From positions 1 to 39,471 of the forward strand of contig JAFGLS010000209.1 in the NCBI GenBank assembly GCA_016927935.1: a DNA stretch of 39,471 bases, read 5' to 3'. The position numbers and the translations under genes are program-made. The DNA comes from Syntrophaceae bacterium (GTDB lineage Bacteria > Desulfobacterota > Syntrophia > Syntrophales > Smithellaceae). The notes under the pieces are model-generated. The model ran no database searches. It saw only the letters and a list, made by a program, of their open reading frames with translations, and was not told where the DNA came from. Below, piece after piece: positions 16,195-24,453 of this stretch (its first letter is position 1; every line of letters starts with the position of its first letter).

Positions 16195-18480
16195 TCAAAC
16201 ATGATTTGCATTATCTGATTGTCCAAACAAAACTGGTTTTGGACGTTTTGAACAATAGCGGTCAATGACATTATTGATATCCCTTGCCGTTAGTTCACCA
16301 TAGTTGCCTTCTATGACTGATTGGATTTCCGCCTGTTGGACAAAATAATCTATTTCCACGATATGCATGGGATGATTTTTCACTAGCGATACCAGGTCAT
16401 TGTCACTGATTCTGTATTTGTCAAGATGTTTTCTCCATTGCATCATCTGCATCTCTTCATTCGGACATTCGATATTGAAATGAAGATGGAATTCTTTTGG
16501 TATTTTCCCGAGTGGCGGAAACGTAACCATGCAGAAAAGACCCTTATAATATCTCATATGATGGCGCAGATCAAAGCTCAGGAACATTCGCTCGAGGCTG
16601 ATATCGCGTTCCCGTGAATCATCCGTCCATGTTGCAATACGGTTGCAATCGACAAACATCAGCAGAAAAGCGTCGCCGGTGCTTTCCCCAAAGGCCAGTT
16701 CTATCGGATACTTTTTAGTCTGGGAAATAGGATCAAATACCATGCCGTAATCAACGGTATTTTTTTCATATAAATCAGTATAATCAAACTTTCTGATTTT
16801 CAGGTTACATTCGCCGGCCATCAATTCAACCGCGGCAATGCCCGTTTCAATGTCACTGGCAGTAATCAGTATGTTAAGTCCTGATTTCTTTTCCCGAAGG
16901 TTTTTATAAACATTTACGGCATTGCCCAGCTGGATTCTCTGCTCATTGTTGATTGGCAGATCGCTTCCCTTGCTTGCCGGAGCATAGACCTGATAGAGAG
17001 AATTCGTATCCGCCATTTGATGTAATTGCAGCTGTGCTGCCTTATCGATCATGTCCATGGTAATCAGCGATTTGTCCCTGCTTGCGGAAGTCAATGATGA
17101 AACCAAGGCCATGAAGATGCTGTTTTTGATAAGTCCGCCGGTAAAGTTGTAACGTTCTGCAAGCAGTTTTAAATCAACATCGGGAGCCAGTTTCACGAAA
17201 TCAGGCATTAACGCCTGCCATATCCTGTAACGCAGTTCGGCATCCGGGATACCGAAACAGACCTTCAGCGATAAACGGCGATCCATAGCAGGATCAAGAT
17301 TCACAGGCTGGTTTGTTGATAAAATGACAACGCAGCGGGCTTTTTCAATTTCGATCAGAAGTAGGCGCGATAACCAGCTGTTCTTAATAAAAAAATCATC
17401 AGCTTCGTCAAAATATACAATTCCTGAATTCAAGGAGGCCTCCAGAAATAATTTTTTGATACTGTCATCAACTATAATTATACCATCGCATTCTGATTTG
17501 TTGGACTTGAGTGAATAAAGAGGTTTGTTGAAATGATTGGCGAGAGCCTGAGCCATCATGGTTTTTCCCGTTCCTGAAGGACCATGGAAAAGCAGTGTAA
17601 GAGCAGTACCGTAGCCGTAAAAATCATCAAGCATCTTTGCTTCCTTGCTTTCCCGGCATGCCAGGTAGTTGCCGATGCGCGAAACAAGCTCTGTTTTTAT
17701 TTGATCCGGCACTATAACCTGGTCTAAATGGACTGAACCTTCATCGCGTTGAATCATCCTGGAAGTATTTTTGTAAAGATTATTATCTCCTACCATGTAT
17801 CGCACGTATCTGTCATTGAGGCTTACGTATTTTTCAAAAATGGTGGTCTTGTCGTCATCACAGAAATCAATCTGCAGAATTTCCTGCCGGATGAGGGGCG
17901 ATTCCGTGCTGAAGTTTTTGCGGCTGACAAGCTGCTCTCTGTATTCACTGCAGATAACGTTAATGATGGTTGCTATCTTGACGGCACTTCCTTTCCTTGC
18001 GTCATCACCGAAAGCGCACAGATCGAACATTTTTGCGAATCTCTCGTTGGTTGACAGCAGGAGTAGCAATAAAACCAAAGTCCTGTTAAACTCCTCAACC
18101 TTTTTTTCACGGCAGAACTTTGTAAAATAAATCATGATGCCTTTTTGTTCCGCCATTTCGGCTCCCTTACGGTTTTTCTGCTCAATCAGTGAAATCAGGT
18201 CTGCCACTATTTCCGGCTTGCTTTCCAGGGGCGAAAGTCCTGCCATCGACATCGCCTGCACATAATTGGAATTGCCCTGCCAGTCCGGTCCATGCTGTCT
18301 TAACAGGGCGTATGCCAGAATGAGCCTTCCTTCCTGTTCCATGGCCTGTAAATAATCCAAGTTGTCAGAAAACGACGGTTCGGAACTTTTCTGTTCGCAG
18401 TATTTGGCCATGGATACTAATTTCCCCGCCTGTGCCGTGGCACTTTGATTCGTGTTCATGGTTGACATTGATTCGTTCAT
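16195..18480 (-). CDS. AAA+ ATPase with degenerate second AAA-like module, partner of a ClpP-like protease
   Basis: This 761-residue protein starts six bases after AAGGAGGA, which itself overlaps the stop of the ClpP-like gene. Residues 1-285 are helical and carry two similar L-x-Y-x-Q-A-M segments (43-47 and 73-77), perhaps a repeat used for substrate binding. The active AAA+ core has Walker A G300-P-S-G-T-G-K-T307, Walker B I-V-Y-F-D358-E359-A-D, sensor-1 S-T-N (388-390) and an arginine-finger-like D400-R-R. Residues about 530-740 look like a second AAA-like module: the strands N-I-L-I-T-A and L-L-M-F-V-D are present but no P-loop. No I-G-F/L-G-F loop, the ClpP-docking tripeptide of ClpX/ClpA, is visible. 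Unfolding of proteins for the adjacent protease is the natural reading, from context. Confidence 0.85.
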   Translation of the reverse strand: MNESMSTMNTNQSATAQAGKLVSMAKYCEQKSSEPSFSDNLDYLQAMEQEGRLILAYALLRQHGPDWQGNSNYVQAMSMAGLSPLESKPEIVADLISLIEQKNRKGAEMAEQKGIMIYFTKFCREKKVEEFNRTLVLLLLLLSTNERFAKMFDLCAFGDDARKGSAVKIATIINVICSEYREQLVSRKNFSTESPLIRQEILQIDFCDDDKTTIFEKYVSLNDRYVRYMVGDNNLYKNTSRMIQRDEGSVHLDQVIVPDQIKTELVSRIGNYLACRESKEAKMLDDFYGYGTALTLLFHGPSGTGKTMMAQALANHFNKPLYSLKSNKSECDGIIIVDDSIKKLFLEASLNSGIVYFDEADDFFIKNSWLSRLLLIEIEKARCVVILSTNQPVNLDPAMDRRLSLKVCFGIPDAELRYRIWQALMPDFVKLAPDVDLKLLAERYNFTGGLIKNSIFMALVSSLTSASRDKSLITMDMIDKAAQLQLHQMADTNSLYQVYAPASKGSDLPINNEQRIQLGNAVNVYKNLREKKSGLNILITASDIETGIAAVELMAGECNLKIRKFDYTDLYEKNTVDYGMVFDPISQTKKYPIELAFGESTGDAFLLMFVDCNRIATWTDDSRERDISLERMFLSFDLRHHMRYYKGLFCMVTFPPLGKIPKEFHLHFNIECPNEEMQMMQWRKHLDKYRISDNDLVSLVKNHPMHIVEIDYFVQQAEIQSVIEGNYGELTARDINNVIDRYCSKRPKPVLFGQSDNANHV

Positions 18481-18492
18481 GACTGTTCCTCC

Positions 18493-19056
18493 TTATGCCT
18501 TTTTCCTTGCCGGTTCTACGACATCGGCAAGACCATACTGCACCGTCTCTTCCGGTGTAAGCCACGTATCCACATCCCGCAGAAGGTAATTTTCCAGTTC
18601 CGCTCGGTCCTTGATTTTGGAATACGTTAGATAATGGAGGACAACACGTTCGTGCATCATGTCTTCCTCTTTTCTTCCGGCAATGAGCTGACTGTGGCTG
18701 CCCATATTCATTGCAGTGAAACGGTGCGAGAGCACGGACGTCCGGGGGGTTATTACCCTGTGCCCGCTTTCCCCGGTCATGAAGATCAGCAGTCCCATGG
18801 AGGCAATCATTCCGAGACCGGTGGTGTATATCGGAATCCGCGACCATTCCATGATGTCAATGATGGAAAATCCGGCGGAGCATATGCCTCCGGGGGAATT
18901 GATAATCAGCTGCATCTGGCTTACATTTCTCTTGATGTTGTGCTCGATGATTTCCTTGCATATTGATTCGGCACTGGTAATATTAATCTCGCCGGATAAA
19001 TAGATGATTCCGTATTCGGCCAATGCCTTTTCATCACGTTTTGTTTCTTCCGTCAT
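18493..19056 (-). CDS. ClpP-like serine protease, defence-cluster paralogue
   Basis: The start is set at 19056 because AGGAGGG lies seven bases ahead; the longer frame from 19116 has no site. The protein has 187 residues, close to mature ClpP length. The ClpP/crotonase fold is evident: I-I-N-S-P-G-G strand and oxyanion loop, nucleophile G-M-I-A-S86-M-G, histidine L-S-H111-R-F-T, and acid D163-T-W-L-T-P-E-E ahead of Y-G-L-A-D. All three catalytic residues are therefore present. It lacks the long N-terminal propeptide. It is probably not the housekeeping ClpP, because it is 12 bases ahead of a non-Clp AAA+ gene and behind a WYL regulator, and no clpX or tig gene is near. It should form a barrel that degrades proteins fed by the ATPase. 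Confidence 0.92.
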   Translation of the reverse strand: MTEETKRDEKALAEYGIIYLSGEINITSAESICKEIIEHNIKRNVSQMQLIINSPGGICSAGFSIIDIMEWSRIPIYTTGLGMIASMGLLIFMTGESGHRVITPRTSVLSHRFTAMNMGSHSQLIAGRKEEDMMHERVVLHYLTYSKIKDRAELENYLLRDVDTWLTPEETVQYGLADVVEPARKKA

Positions 19057-19106
19057 GGTGTTTCCCTCCTTTATTTTAATATGATTTGGGAACAGGTTAT
19101 CATGTG

Positions 19107-19129
19107 ATCGTTCCATATAAGGGAACGAT
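19107..19129. promoter_or_regulatory. Palindromic operator-like site ahead of the ClpP-like gene
   Basis: ATCGTTCC and GGAACGAT form perfect eight-base arms around a seven-base AT-rich spacer (ATATAAG). The centre lies about 60 bases upstream of the ClpP-like start and the spacer contains a -10-like TATA segment on the - strand. The site would suit a dimeric repressor, most simply the WYL protein encoded upstream. The link to that regulator is inference. Confidence 0.5.
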
Positions 19130-19219
19130 TGTATTATTTTTTATTTAAAAGGATTATTTACAATAATTGAATTATTACAGATATTTGGAATGACGCTATC
19201 GTGTCTCTATCCGTTTATG

Positions 19220-19372
19220 TGTCATTTCGAGAAGTCCTGATGAATCGGGACGACGAGAAATCTTATTTTTATGTTTTAAGATTCCTCTTCGTTGCGCTCA
19301 TCGGAATGACAGCAAAAAACAGGAGCGTAGCATTCTAATGTCATTTCGAGAAACGGAGGTACGAGAAATCTT
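19220..19372. repeat. Three units of a dispersed palindromic repeat (GTCATTTCGAG...GAGAAATCTT)
   Basis: Units at 19220-19263 and 19339-19372 run TGTCATTTCGAG to GAGAAATCTT. A third, at 19278-19311, is in inverse orientation (AAGATTCCTC to CGGAATGACA). Pairs can fold into long hairpins. They fill the gap between the WYL gene and the protease operon. Related units lie at 25102-25163 and 29602-29650. Confidence 0.7.
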
Positions 19373-19475
19373 TTATTACATTATTACATCATAGGCTTTC
19401 CCGGATCATTGAAAATTCGAAATGTCAATCCGAATTTTCAATGATGTAAAAGTCCGTTTGATTGGCGTACTGCCT

Positions 19476-20480
19476 TTACGAGTAGCAACAGGACAATTTT
19501 TTTATTCTTGATTTTAGCTCCTTGACCAGCCACTCTGGCTTAATCAGAGTTGCATCCTCGCCAAAGGAAAGCAGCCAGCTGGTAAGTTCCGGTTCGGAAG
19601 AAGCCTTGAATTTCAGGACGATCTTGTCTTTGCCTTTTTTGGTGATTTGCTGGTCGGGGCTCCAGATTCTCTCTGCCACATAGGAAGCTGCCCAACCAGA
19701 AAAGGCCACTTCCACATCAAATACTTCATCCTTGATGACACCGAATTGTTGGTTGAATGCTTTTTCGAAATCAAACTTGTCAGGCTCAAATTTAATGTCC
19801 GTCATCTCGACGGCTTTCATTCTATGAACAGCAAGGAGAGGATCAAACTTCGGGGCACGGTAGGGTTTCCCCGGTTCTTTTGCTTTTTGAGCGTGGAGGT
19901 AAATGGCATCGTGATAAGAAAATAATTTCAGAGGCTTTATGTGAAAGGTTTTCGGATGCGATGCTTCAATGGCCTGATAAGTCAACTTGCATACTTTTTG
20001 TTTTTCCATCGCCTCTATCAGAGTGTGGAAGATCTGATGCTGCGGCGTATAATCAATTGTGCCGGGACGGAAAGAGGTAAAGTGACATTCCCCTATCTGC
20101 TGGCCTCCCGCGAGGGCGGCCTTGCTTTTAAAGATAGCCTGTGTCGCTTCCTCATAGAGTTTTTTACCCACCAGATACTGTGTGAATGACTTGCACATAA
20201 GCAGGGATTGCAGTTCCGCCTCGGTCAGGGGGATACAGGCCAGGGATGCCACTGGCTTTCTTATCCGGTAGTAGCTCCTGTTGCCCTGTTTGGTCTCCTC
20301 AATATTGATTCCGTAGGACATCCTGATATTATTGAGAAGCCGCAAGACAGTCTGCTTGGAACAGCTCAGCATCTGGGCTAGTTCCGTCAAGGAATGATTC
20401 TCCCCGGAAAAAAGCAGATGGGCGAATAGGCCGATCAGTTTTTCCCCGTAGCTTTTATAAAGATCAAACTTTTCAGGCAT
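19476..20480 (-). CDS. HTH-WYL domain transcriptional regulator
   Basis: This 334-residue protein carries an N-terminal winged helix-turn-helix (about residues 12-60; L-A-Q-M-L-S-C-S-K-Q-T-V-L-R-L-L is the recognition part). A helical linker leads to the WYL domain (about 145-215) and a C-terminal WCX-like extension (about 245-330). The WYL tripeptide position reads Y-L-H, with basic residues nearby that could bind a nucleic acid or nucleotide ligand. An AAGGA precedes the ATG by a few bases. WYL regulators commonly control phage-defence islands and respond to single-stranded DNA or nucleotides. Here the gene stands first in a - strand array of seven genes and is divergent from the UDG-like operon, so it may control both. 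The protein's binding site is unproven; a palindrome at 19107-19129 is the best candidate. Confidence 0.9.
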   Translation of the reverse strand: MPEKFDLYKSYGEKLIGLFAHLLFSGENHSLTELAQMLSCSKQTVLRLLNNIRMSYGINIEETKQGNRSYYRIRKPVASLACIPLTEAELQSLLMCKSFTQYLVGKKLYEEATQAIFKSKAALAGGQQIGECHFTSFRPGTIDYTPQHQIFHTLIEAMEKQKVCKLTYQAIEASHPKTFHIKPLKLFSYHDAIYLHAQKAKEPGKPYRAPKFDPLLAVHRMKAVEMTDIKFEPDKFDFEKAFNQQFGVIKDEVFDVEVAFSGWAASYVAERIWSPDQQITKKGKDKIVLKFKASSEPELTSWLLSFGEDATLIKPEWLVKELKSRIKKLSCCYS

Positions 20481-20523
20481 AGTCCTTCCATGTGGTTGGA
20501 ATTACGAGATCAGATCTGTAAGC

Positions 20524-20552
20524 AATATAACTTATCGCTTTGATGATGTAAA
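20524..20552 (-). promoter_or_regulatory. Predicted promoter of the WYL regulator gene
   Basis: On the - strand TTTACA is separated by 17 bases from TATATT, a good match to a sigma-70 promoter. It would give a leader of roughly 35 bases before the WYL start codon. It lies back to back with the promoter of the divergent UDG-like operon. Confidence 0.45.
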
Positions 20553-20613
20553 CTTAAAAATAAAAATCGTGCCGTATTATGGAACGTTAATATTAGATAA
20601 TTTCCTCGACAAA

Positions 20614-20642
20614 TTGAATATATTTCCAGTTTATTATAGAAT
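20614..20642 (+). promoter_or_regulatory. Predicted promoter of the UDG-like/DUF2779/Pif1 operon
   Basis: TTGAAT is followed after 17 bases by TAGAAT on the + strand, about 60 bases ahead of the UDG-like start codon. The spacing is ideal, but AT-rich sequence makes chance matches likely. Confidence 0.4.
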
Positions 20643-20704
20643 ATTTCTACGATGCAAGTAGGAGTGTTACTTCTGAATACTTTTTTAACTTTGGAGGAAT
20701 GAAC

Positions 20705-21325
20705 ATGCCGAAACCTATTTTCAGACCATGGAAGCCTGGACATTTCAACGGTACGCTGATTATTGGTGAAAGTTGTCCCAAGGGAGATGAAACGGCCGGC
20801 AAGACGGGTTGGAAAGATCATCCAGACTCAGAATGGCCTTACAAATTTATTGTAAATCATGTGAAAATCAATGGATATCTGGATAAAGATACTTTTAAGA
20901 TTTTACGTCTCAGTTTTCTATATGATGGAAAAGAGCTAGACCCCAAGGAATTCTGGCAGCAACATGCATTCACCAACTTGGTACCTCGACTCATGGACCG
21001 TGATGTAAACAATAAGATTAAACGGCCAAATAATGGTAAAGACAAATGGGATGCACGCGAACAGTTCCCTTTGATAATAGAATATGTCAAACCTAAGCGT
21101 GTCCTAATTGCCAGTGGTTGGGGTGTCGAGAGTCTCAAAGAACTTTTCGATGACAAAAAATATTATTCCCCTTTCAAATCAAAAGGGGATATTTGGAAAA
21201 TGACATATAAGGGTATTCCCATGGTAGGCATCTATCATCCGATGTATCGTGCCTACACAAAAGATACTTTTATTGCTACAGCTAGAAAGGCAACTGAATT
21301 GCTTCAGAATATCTCAATAGAATAA
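20705..21325 (+). CDS. Uracil-DNA-glycosylase-superfamily-like protein
   Basis: I choose the ATG at 20705, seven bases after GGAGG; an ATG at 20699 lies only one base after that site. The protein has 206 residues. The pattern is that of the UDG superfamily: a strand-loop F-N-G-T-L-I-I-G-E-S near the start, an F-T-N-L-V-P-R motif (about 89-95), a V-L-I-A-S-G-W-G-V strand and a late G-I-Y-H-P-M-Y-R-A loop with the conserved histidine-proline. The catalytic aspartate or glutamate of classical UDGs is not obvious; E16 in motif I is a candidate. The protein may excise modified bases from DNA, or may only bind them. It heads a three-gene set with DUF2779 and Pif1-like genes, all DNA-acting, divergent from the WYL gene. 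The family assignment is distant. Confidence 0.55.
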   Translation: MPKPIFRPWKPGHFNGTLIIGESCPKGDETAGKTGWKDHPDSEWPYKFIVNHVKINGYLDKDTFKILRLSFLYDGKELDPKEFWQQHAFTNLVPRLMDRDVNNKIKRPNNGKDKWDAREQFPLIIEYVKPKRVLIASGWGVESLKELFDDKKYYSPFKSKGDIWKMTYKGIPMVGIYHPMYRAYTKDTFIATARKATELLQNISIE

Positions 21326-21391
21326 CTGCATCCAGCATTAAAAAGTTTATAATATTGTATAAGGAACATGCACTGAATTGACAAAAATTCT

Positions 21392-22861
21392 ATGAAAATC
21401 AAGCTATCCAAAACAAAATATCTTAACGGTTTACAATGTAAAAAATTGCTTTGGTACATCTATAACGAACCGGAAGCCATCCCAGAACCTGATGAGGCTA
21501 CTCAAGCAATATTTGATCAAGGGCATGAAGTTGGGGACTATGCAAAGAAATTATTTCCAGAAGGTGTTGAGGTTGATCACAGCGGATCATTTGAAGCAGG
21601 ACTGCAATCAACCAAAGAATTGATCTCAAAAAGAGTGCCGATATTTGAAGCTGCGTTAACATATAAGCGTTGTTATGCAAGAGCGGATATACTGGAACCT
21701 GTTGGCAAAGATAAATGGAACTTGATTGAAGTTAAAAGTTCCACAGAAATAAAAGATGTTCATTATGACGATATTGGTTTTCAATACTATGTTTATACCG
21801 GAGCTGGGCTAAAAATAGATAAATGTTATCTAATGTGCATTGATAATACCTATATCCGCAAGGGCGATATAGATCCCAATAAATTATTTAAGAAAATTGA
21901 TATTACCGACGAAATTAAGACATCATATAGTAAAACAACTGAAGATAATGTGGCGGAAATGGTCAAAGCCATAGCTGCCAAAACATTTATCGAAATTGGC
22001 GTCGGTGCACACTGCAATGATCCATACGATTGCCCGTTAATAGAAAAGTGCTGGTCATTCCTGCCCGAGAGAAACGTGTTTCTGCTTTACAGCAATAAGA
22101 AGCTTCCCTCTGTTTTGATTAAAAAAGGCATTCTTGAATTGGCCAAAATACCTGAAGAGTACAAACTTAACGAAAAGAATAAGATCCAAGTTGATTGTGA
22201 GCGAACGGGGAAACCATATATTGATCGCGATAAGATAAAGGAGTTCCTCAATTTAATAAAATATCCTGCTTATTATATGGATTTTGAGACGTGCGGGTCA
22301 GCCATTCCTTTATTTGACGGTTCCAGTCCTTACCAGCAGATACCGTTTCAGTTTTCAGTGCATGTGGTTAAAGAAAAAGGAGCAAAAACGGAACATTTTT
22401 CATTTCTGGCAGATGGAACGAATGATCCCCGTCCTGAGTTTATGTCAAAACTAAAAGAAGTTATGGGCACAAAAGGTTCTGTAATTGCCTATAATGCTGG
22501 TTTTGAAATGGGCATTCTTAAAAAATGTGCGGAAGTATTACCAAAATATAAAAAATGGGTGGAATCTATTGAAGAAAGGATGATCGATTTACTGCGACCT
22601 TTTAGAGATTTTGCTTATTATCATCCAAAGCAGAACGGCAGTTGCTCAATTAAGGATGTATTACCGGTACTAACAGATAAATCCTATGATGATCTGGAAA
22701 TTGGCGATGGAATTACCGCCAGCAAAGAATATGTCCGTGTTACATTTACAGAGGATAATCAAGATAAGGATAAAGTCAGAAATCTGCTGGAAGAATATTG
22801 CGGCCAAGATACTATGGGCATGGTGGATATAGTAGATAAATTATACAGTTTTACAAAATGA
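21392..22861 (+). CDS. DUF2779 protein: RecB-like PD-(D/E)XK nuclease plus RNase H-like exonuclease
   Basis: This 489-residue protein has two nuclease-type domains. The N-terminal one (about 1-200) is RecB-like: S-K-T-K-Y-L-N-G-L-Q-C-K-K-L-L-W at the start, A-R-A-D99-I-L, then L-I-E113-V-K115-S-S and a Q-Y-Y-V-Y helix. A Cys cluster may follow in this region (H-C-N-D-P-Y-D-C, then E-K-C), which is usual for iron-sulfur RecB-like nucleases. The second part (about 290-480) is DUF2779, a DEDD-type exonuclease fold with Y-Y-M-D297-F-E299-T, A-Y-N-A-G-F-E and a final Y-C-G-Q-D-T-M. The start has no strong ribosome site. The gene lies 66 bases after the UDG-like gene and 12 bases ahead of the Pif1-like gene. 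DNA end processing is the likely role. Confidence 0.88.
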   Translation: MKIKLSKTKYLNGLQCKKLLWYIYNEPEAIPEPDEATQAIFDQGHEVGDYAKKLFPEGVEVDHSGSFEAGLQSTKELISKRVPIFEAALTYKRCYARADILEPVGKDKWNLIEVKSSTEIKDVHYDDIGFQYYVYTGAGLKIDKCYLMCIDNTYIRKGDIDPNKLFKKIDITDEIKTSYSKTTEDNVAEMVKAIAAKTFIEIGVGAHCNDPYDCPLIEKCWSFLPERNVFLLYSNKKLPSVLIKKGILELAKIPEEYKLNEKNKIQVDCERTGKPYIDRDKIKEFLNLIKYPAYYMDFETCGSAIPLFDGSSPYQQIPFQFSVHVVKEKGAKTEHFSFLADGTNDPRPEFMSKLKEVMGTKGSVIAYNAGFEMGILKKCAEVLPKYKKWVESIEERMIDLLRPFRDFAYYHPKQNGSCSIKDVLPVLTDKSYDDLEIGDGITASKEYVRVTFTEDNQDKDKVRNLLEEYCGQDTMGMVDIVDKLYSFTK

Positions 22862-22873
22862 CCATAGCGAAAA

Positions 22874-24343
22874 TTGTATGGAGCTGAAATAAAAATCGTG
22901 GGCATTCTGAAAAAAAATAAAAAGCTGCAGGATATTAAATCTGTTGATGTCATTGAACTCAATCGGCGAATGACTCATGAATCTGAGAAAAAAAGACATG
23001 ATCATATTAGAAAAGGCCCACTTGATGGTATCATCATTTCAGAAGAATACAGGACGGTCGAATCATTATTGAAGATCGGGTGTCCAATTGTATTCGTTAC
23101 CGGGAATGCCGGAACAGGCAAAACAACTCTGATCCATTATCTGAAGAACATCATGGACAAAAATATTGTTGTCCTGGCACCGACAGGCGTGGCGGCCTTA
23201 AATGCAGGAGGAATGACGATTCATTCCTTTTTTCGTCTTCCTCCCAAGATTCATGAGGAAGAAGACATTAAGCTGGCTCATAACAGAAAATTATACAAAA
23301 AGCTAGAGTTGCTGATGATCGATGAAGTTTCAATGGTCCGTTGTGACCTTATGGACAGCATAGATAAATTTCTACGAAAGAACCGCTCCAGCACAAAGCC
23401 ATTTGGAGGGGTACAGCTTTTACTGGTTGGTGACCTCTTCCAGCTGCCGCCGGTGGTGCCGGAACACGAAAGGAATGTGTTGGAGGCAAGAGGATACACA
23501 GGCCCTTATTTTTTCAGCTCTTTCAGGCTGCAGAATATTCCAATGCATCCCATAGAGCTGACATCAGTTTACAGACAGGAAGATCGTTCATATATAGATG
23601 TCCTCAACCGTGTGCGTGTCGGAGAAGACATTGAATCTGTGATCGAAATACTGAACCAGCAATACTGTGAACAGGATGATTTTCAGCCGGATATTACACT
23701 GACCTGCACGAATAGAATGGCCGATAAAATCAATGGCAATGAACTAGGTAATTTACAGGCAGAGGAATATTCATTCAAGGGAACTATAGAAGGCCAATTC
23801 TCACTGGACAATGATAAACTTCCTTCACCGATGGATTTGAAACTGAAACTTGGCACTCGCGTCATGTTCACCAAGAATGATGCGCAAAAAAGATGGGTTA
23901 ATGGGACCATAGGCATTGTCCGAAATATCGAGCAAAGGACGATTATGGTGGAACTAGTCAGCGGCTCCAGGGGAATGGTTTATGATGTACATCCTGAAAC
24001 ATGGGAAAATTATAAATATACCTATGACTCCGAAAACGATGAAATTGTTGCGGTCAAGGTTGGCCAGTACACTCAATATCCTCTGATGCATGCCTGGGCG
24101 GTAACCATTCATAAGAGTCAGGGTAAAACGCTTGATAATGTCCTGATTGATCTGGGCTGGGGAACTTTTACTTTTGGACAGGTCTATGTTGCATTAAGCC
24201 GGTGCCGTTCAATAGAAGGATTTCGCCTAGCCCGTCCGATTCGGGAAACAGACGTTAAATGCGACCCCATGATCAAACGGTTTTATATAGAACTTTCAGA
24301 AATTAAGAATGAATTTCAAAATTCATTATTTGAAAATGAGTGA
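22874..24343 (+). CDS. Pif1-like superfamily-1B DNA helicase
   Basis: This 489-residue helicase probably starts at TTG 22874; a GTG at 22898 is an alternative. Motif I is G77-N-A-G-T-G-K-T84 and motif Ia is A-P-T-G-V-A-A. Motif II reads M-I-D-E-V-S-M and motif III G-D-L-F-Q-L-P-P. The C-terminal part has the nucleic-acid contact segment W-V-N-G-T-I-G and motif V/VI T-I-H-K-S-Q-G-K-T and Y-V-A-L-S-R-C. All ATPase motifs are intact, so it should be an active 5'-3' helicase. The first 60 residues are charged and unlike other Pif1 proteins. It follows the DUF2779 gene after 12 bases and is the last gene of that operon. The three together look like a DNA repair or phage-DNA-attack module. Confidence 0.92.
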   Translation: MYGAEIKIVGILKKNKKLQDIKSVDVIELNRRMTHESEKKRHDHIRKGPLDGIIISEEYRTVESLLKIGCPIVFVTGNAGTGKTTLIHYLKNIMDKNIVVLAPTGVAALNAGGMTIHSFFRLPPKIHEEEDIKLAHNRKLYKKLELLMIDEVSMVRCDLMDSIDKFLRKNRSSTKPFGGVQLLLVGDLFQLPPVVPEHERNVLEARGYTGPYFFSSFRLQNIPMHPIELTSVYRQEDRSYIDVLNRVRVGEDIESVIEILNQQYCEQDDFQPDITLTCTNRMADKINGNELGNLQAEEYSFKGTIEGQFSLDNDKLPSPMDLKLKLGTRVMFTKNDAQKRWVNGTIGIVRNIEQRTIMVELVSGSRGMVYDVHPETWENYKYTYDSENDEIVAVKVGQYTQYPLMHAWAVTIHKSQGKTLDNVLIDLGWGTFTFGQVYVALSRCRSIEGFRLARPIRETDVKCDPMIKRFYIELSEIKNEFQNSLFENE

Positions 24344-24436
24344 TAATGAGATGTTGTTAAAATATGGGGTATATTTGAGGGTATGAGAAAAATTATAATG
24401 TAATGAAACTTAGTGATTAAAACACTTAGCATACTT

Positions 24437-24453
24437 GTTCGACTCCCCCCGCC
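24437..24453 (+). other. Possible attachment-site scar: 3' end of a tRNA/tmRNA-like gene
   Basis: The 17 bases GTTCGACTCCCCCCGCC carry a canonical T-loop (TTCGACT) and the 3' arm of a T-stem plus acceptor stem, without the rest of a tRNA. Integrases often leave such a copy at the far end of an island, in the same orientation as the intact gene on the other side. Here the island would extend to the left. No integrase gene is in the window. Confidence 0.4.

Noticed and set aside
18365-18847. A 160-codon frame antisense or out of phase across the ClpP-like and AAA+ junction
   Set aside because: It runs in another frame of the same strand over both real genes and lacks motifs.
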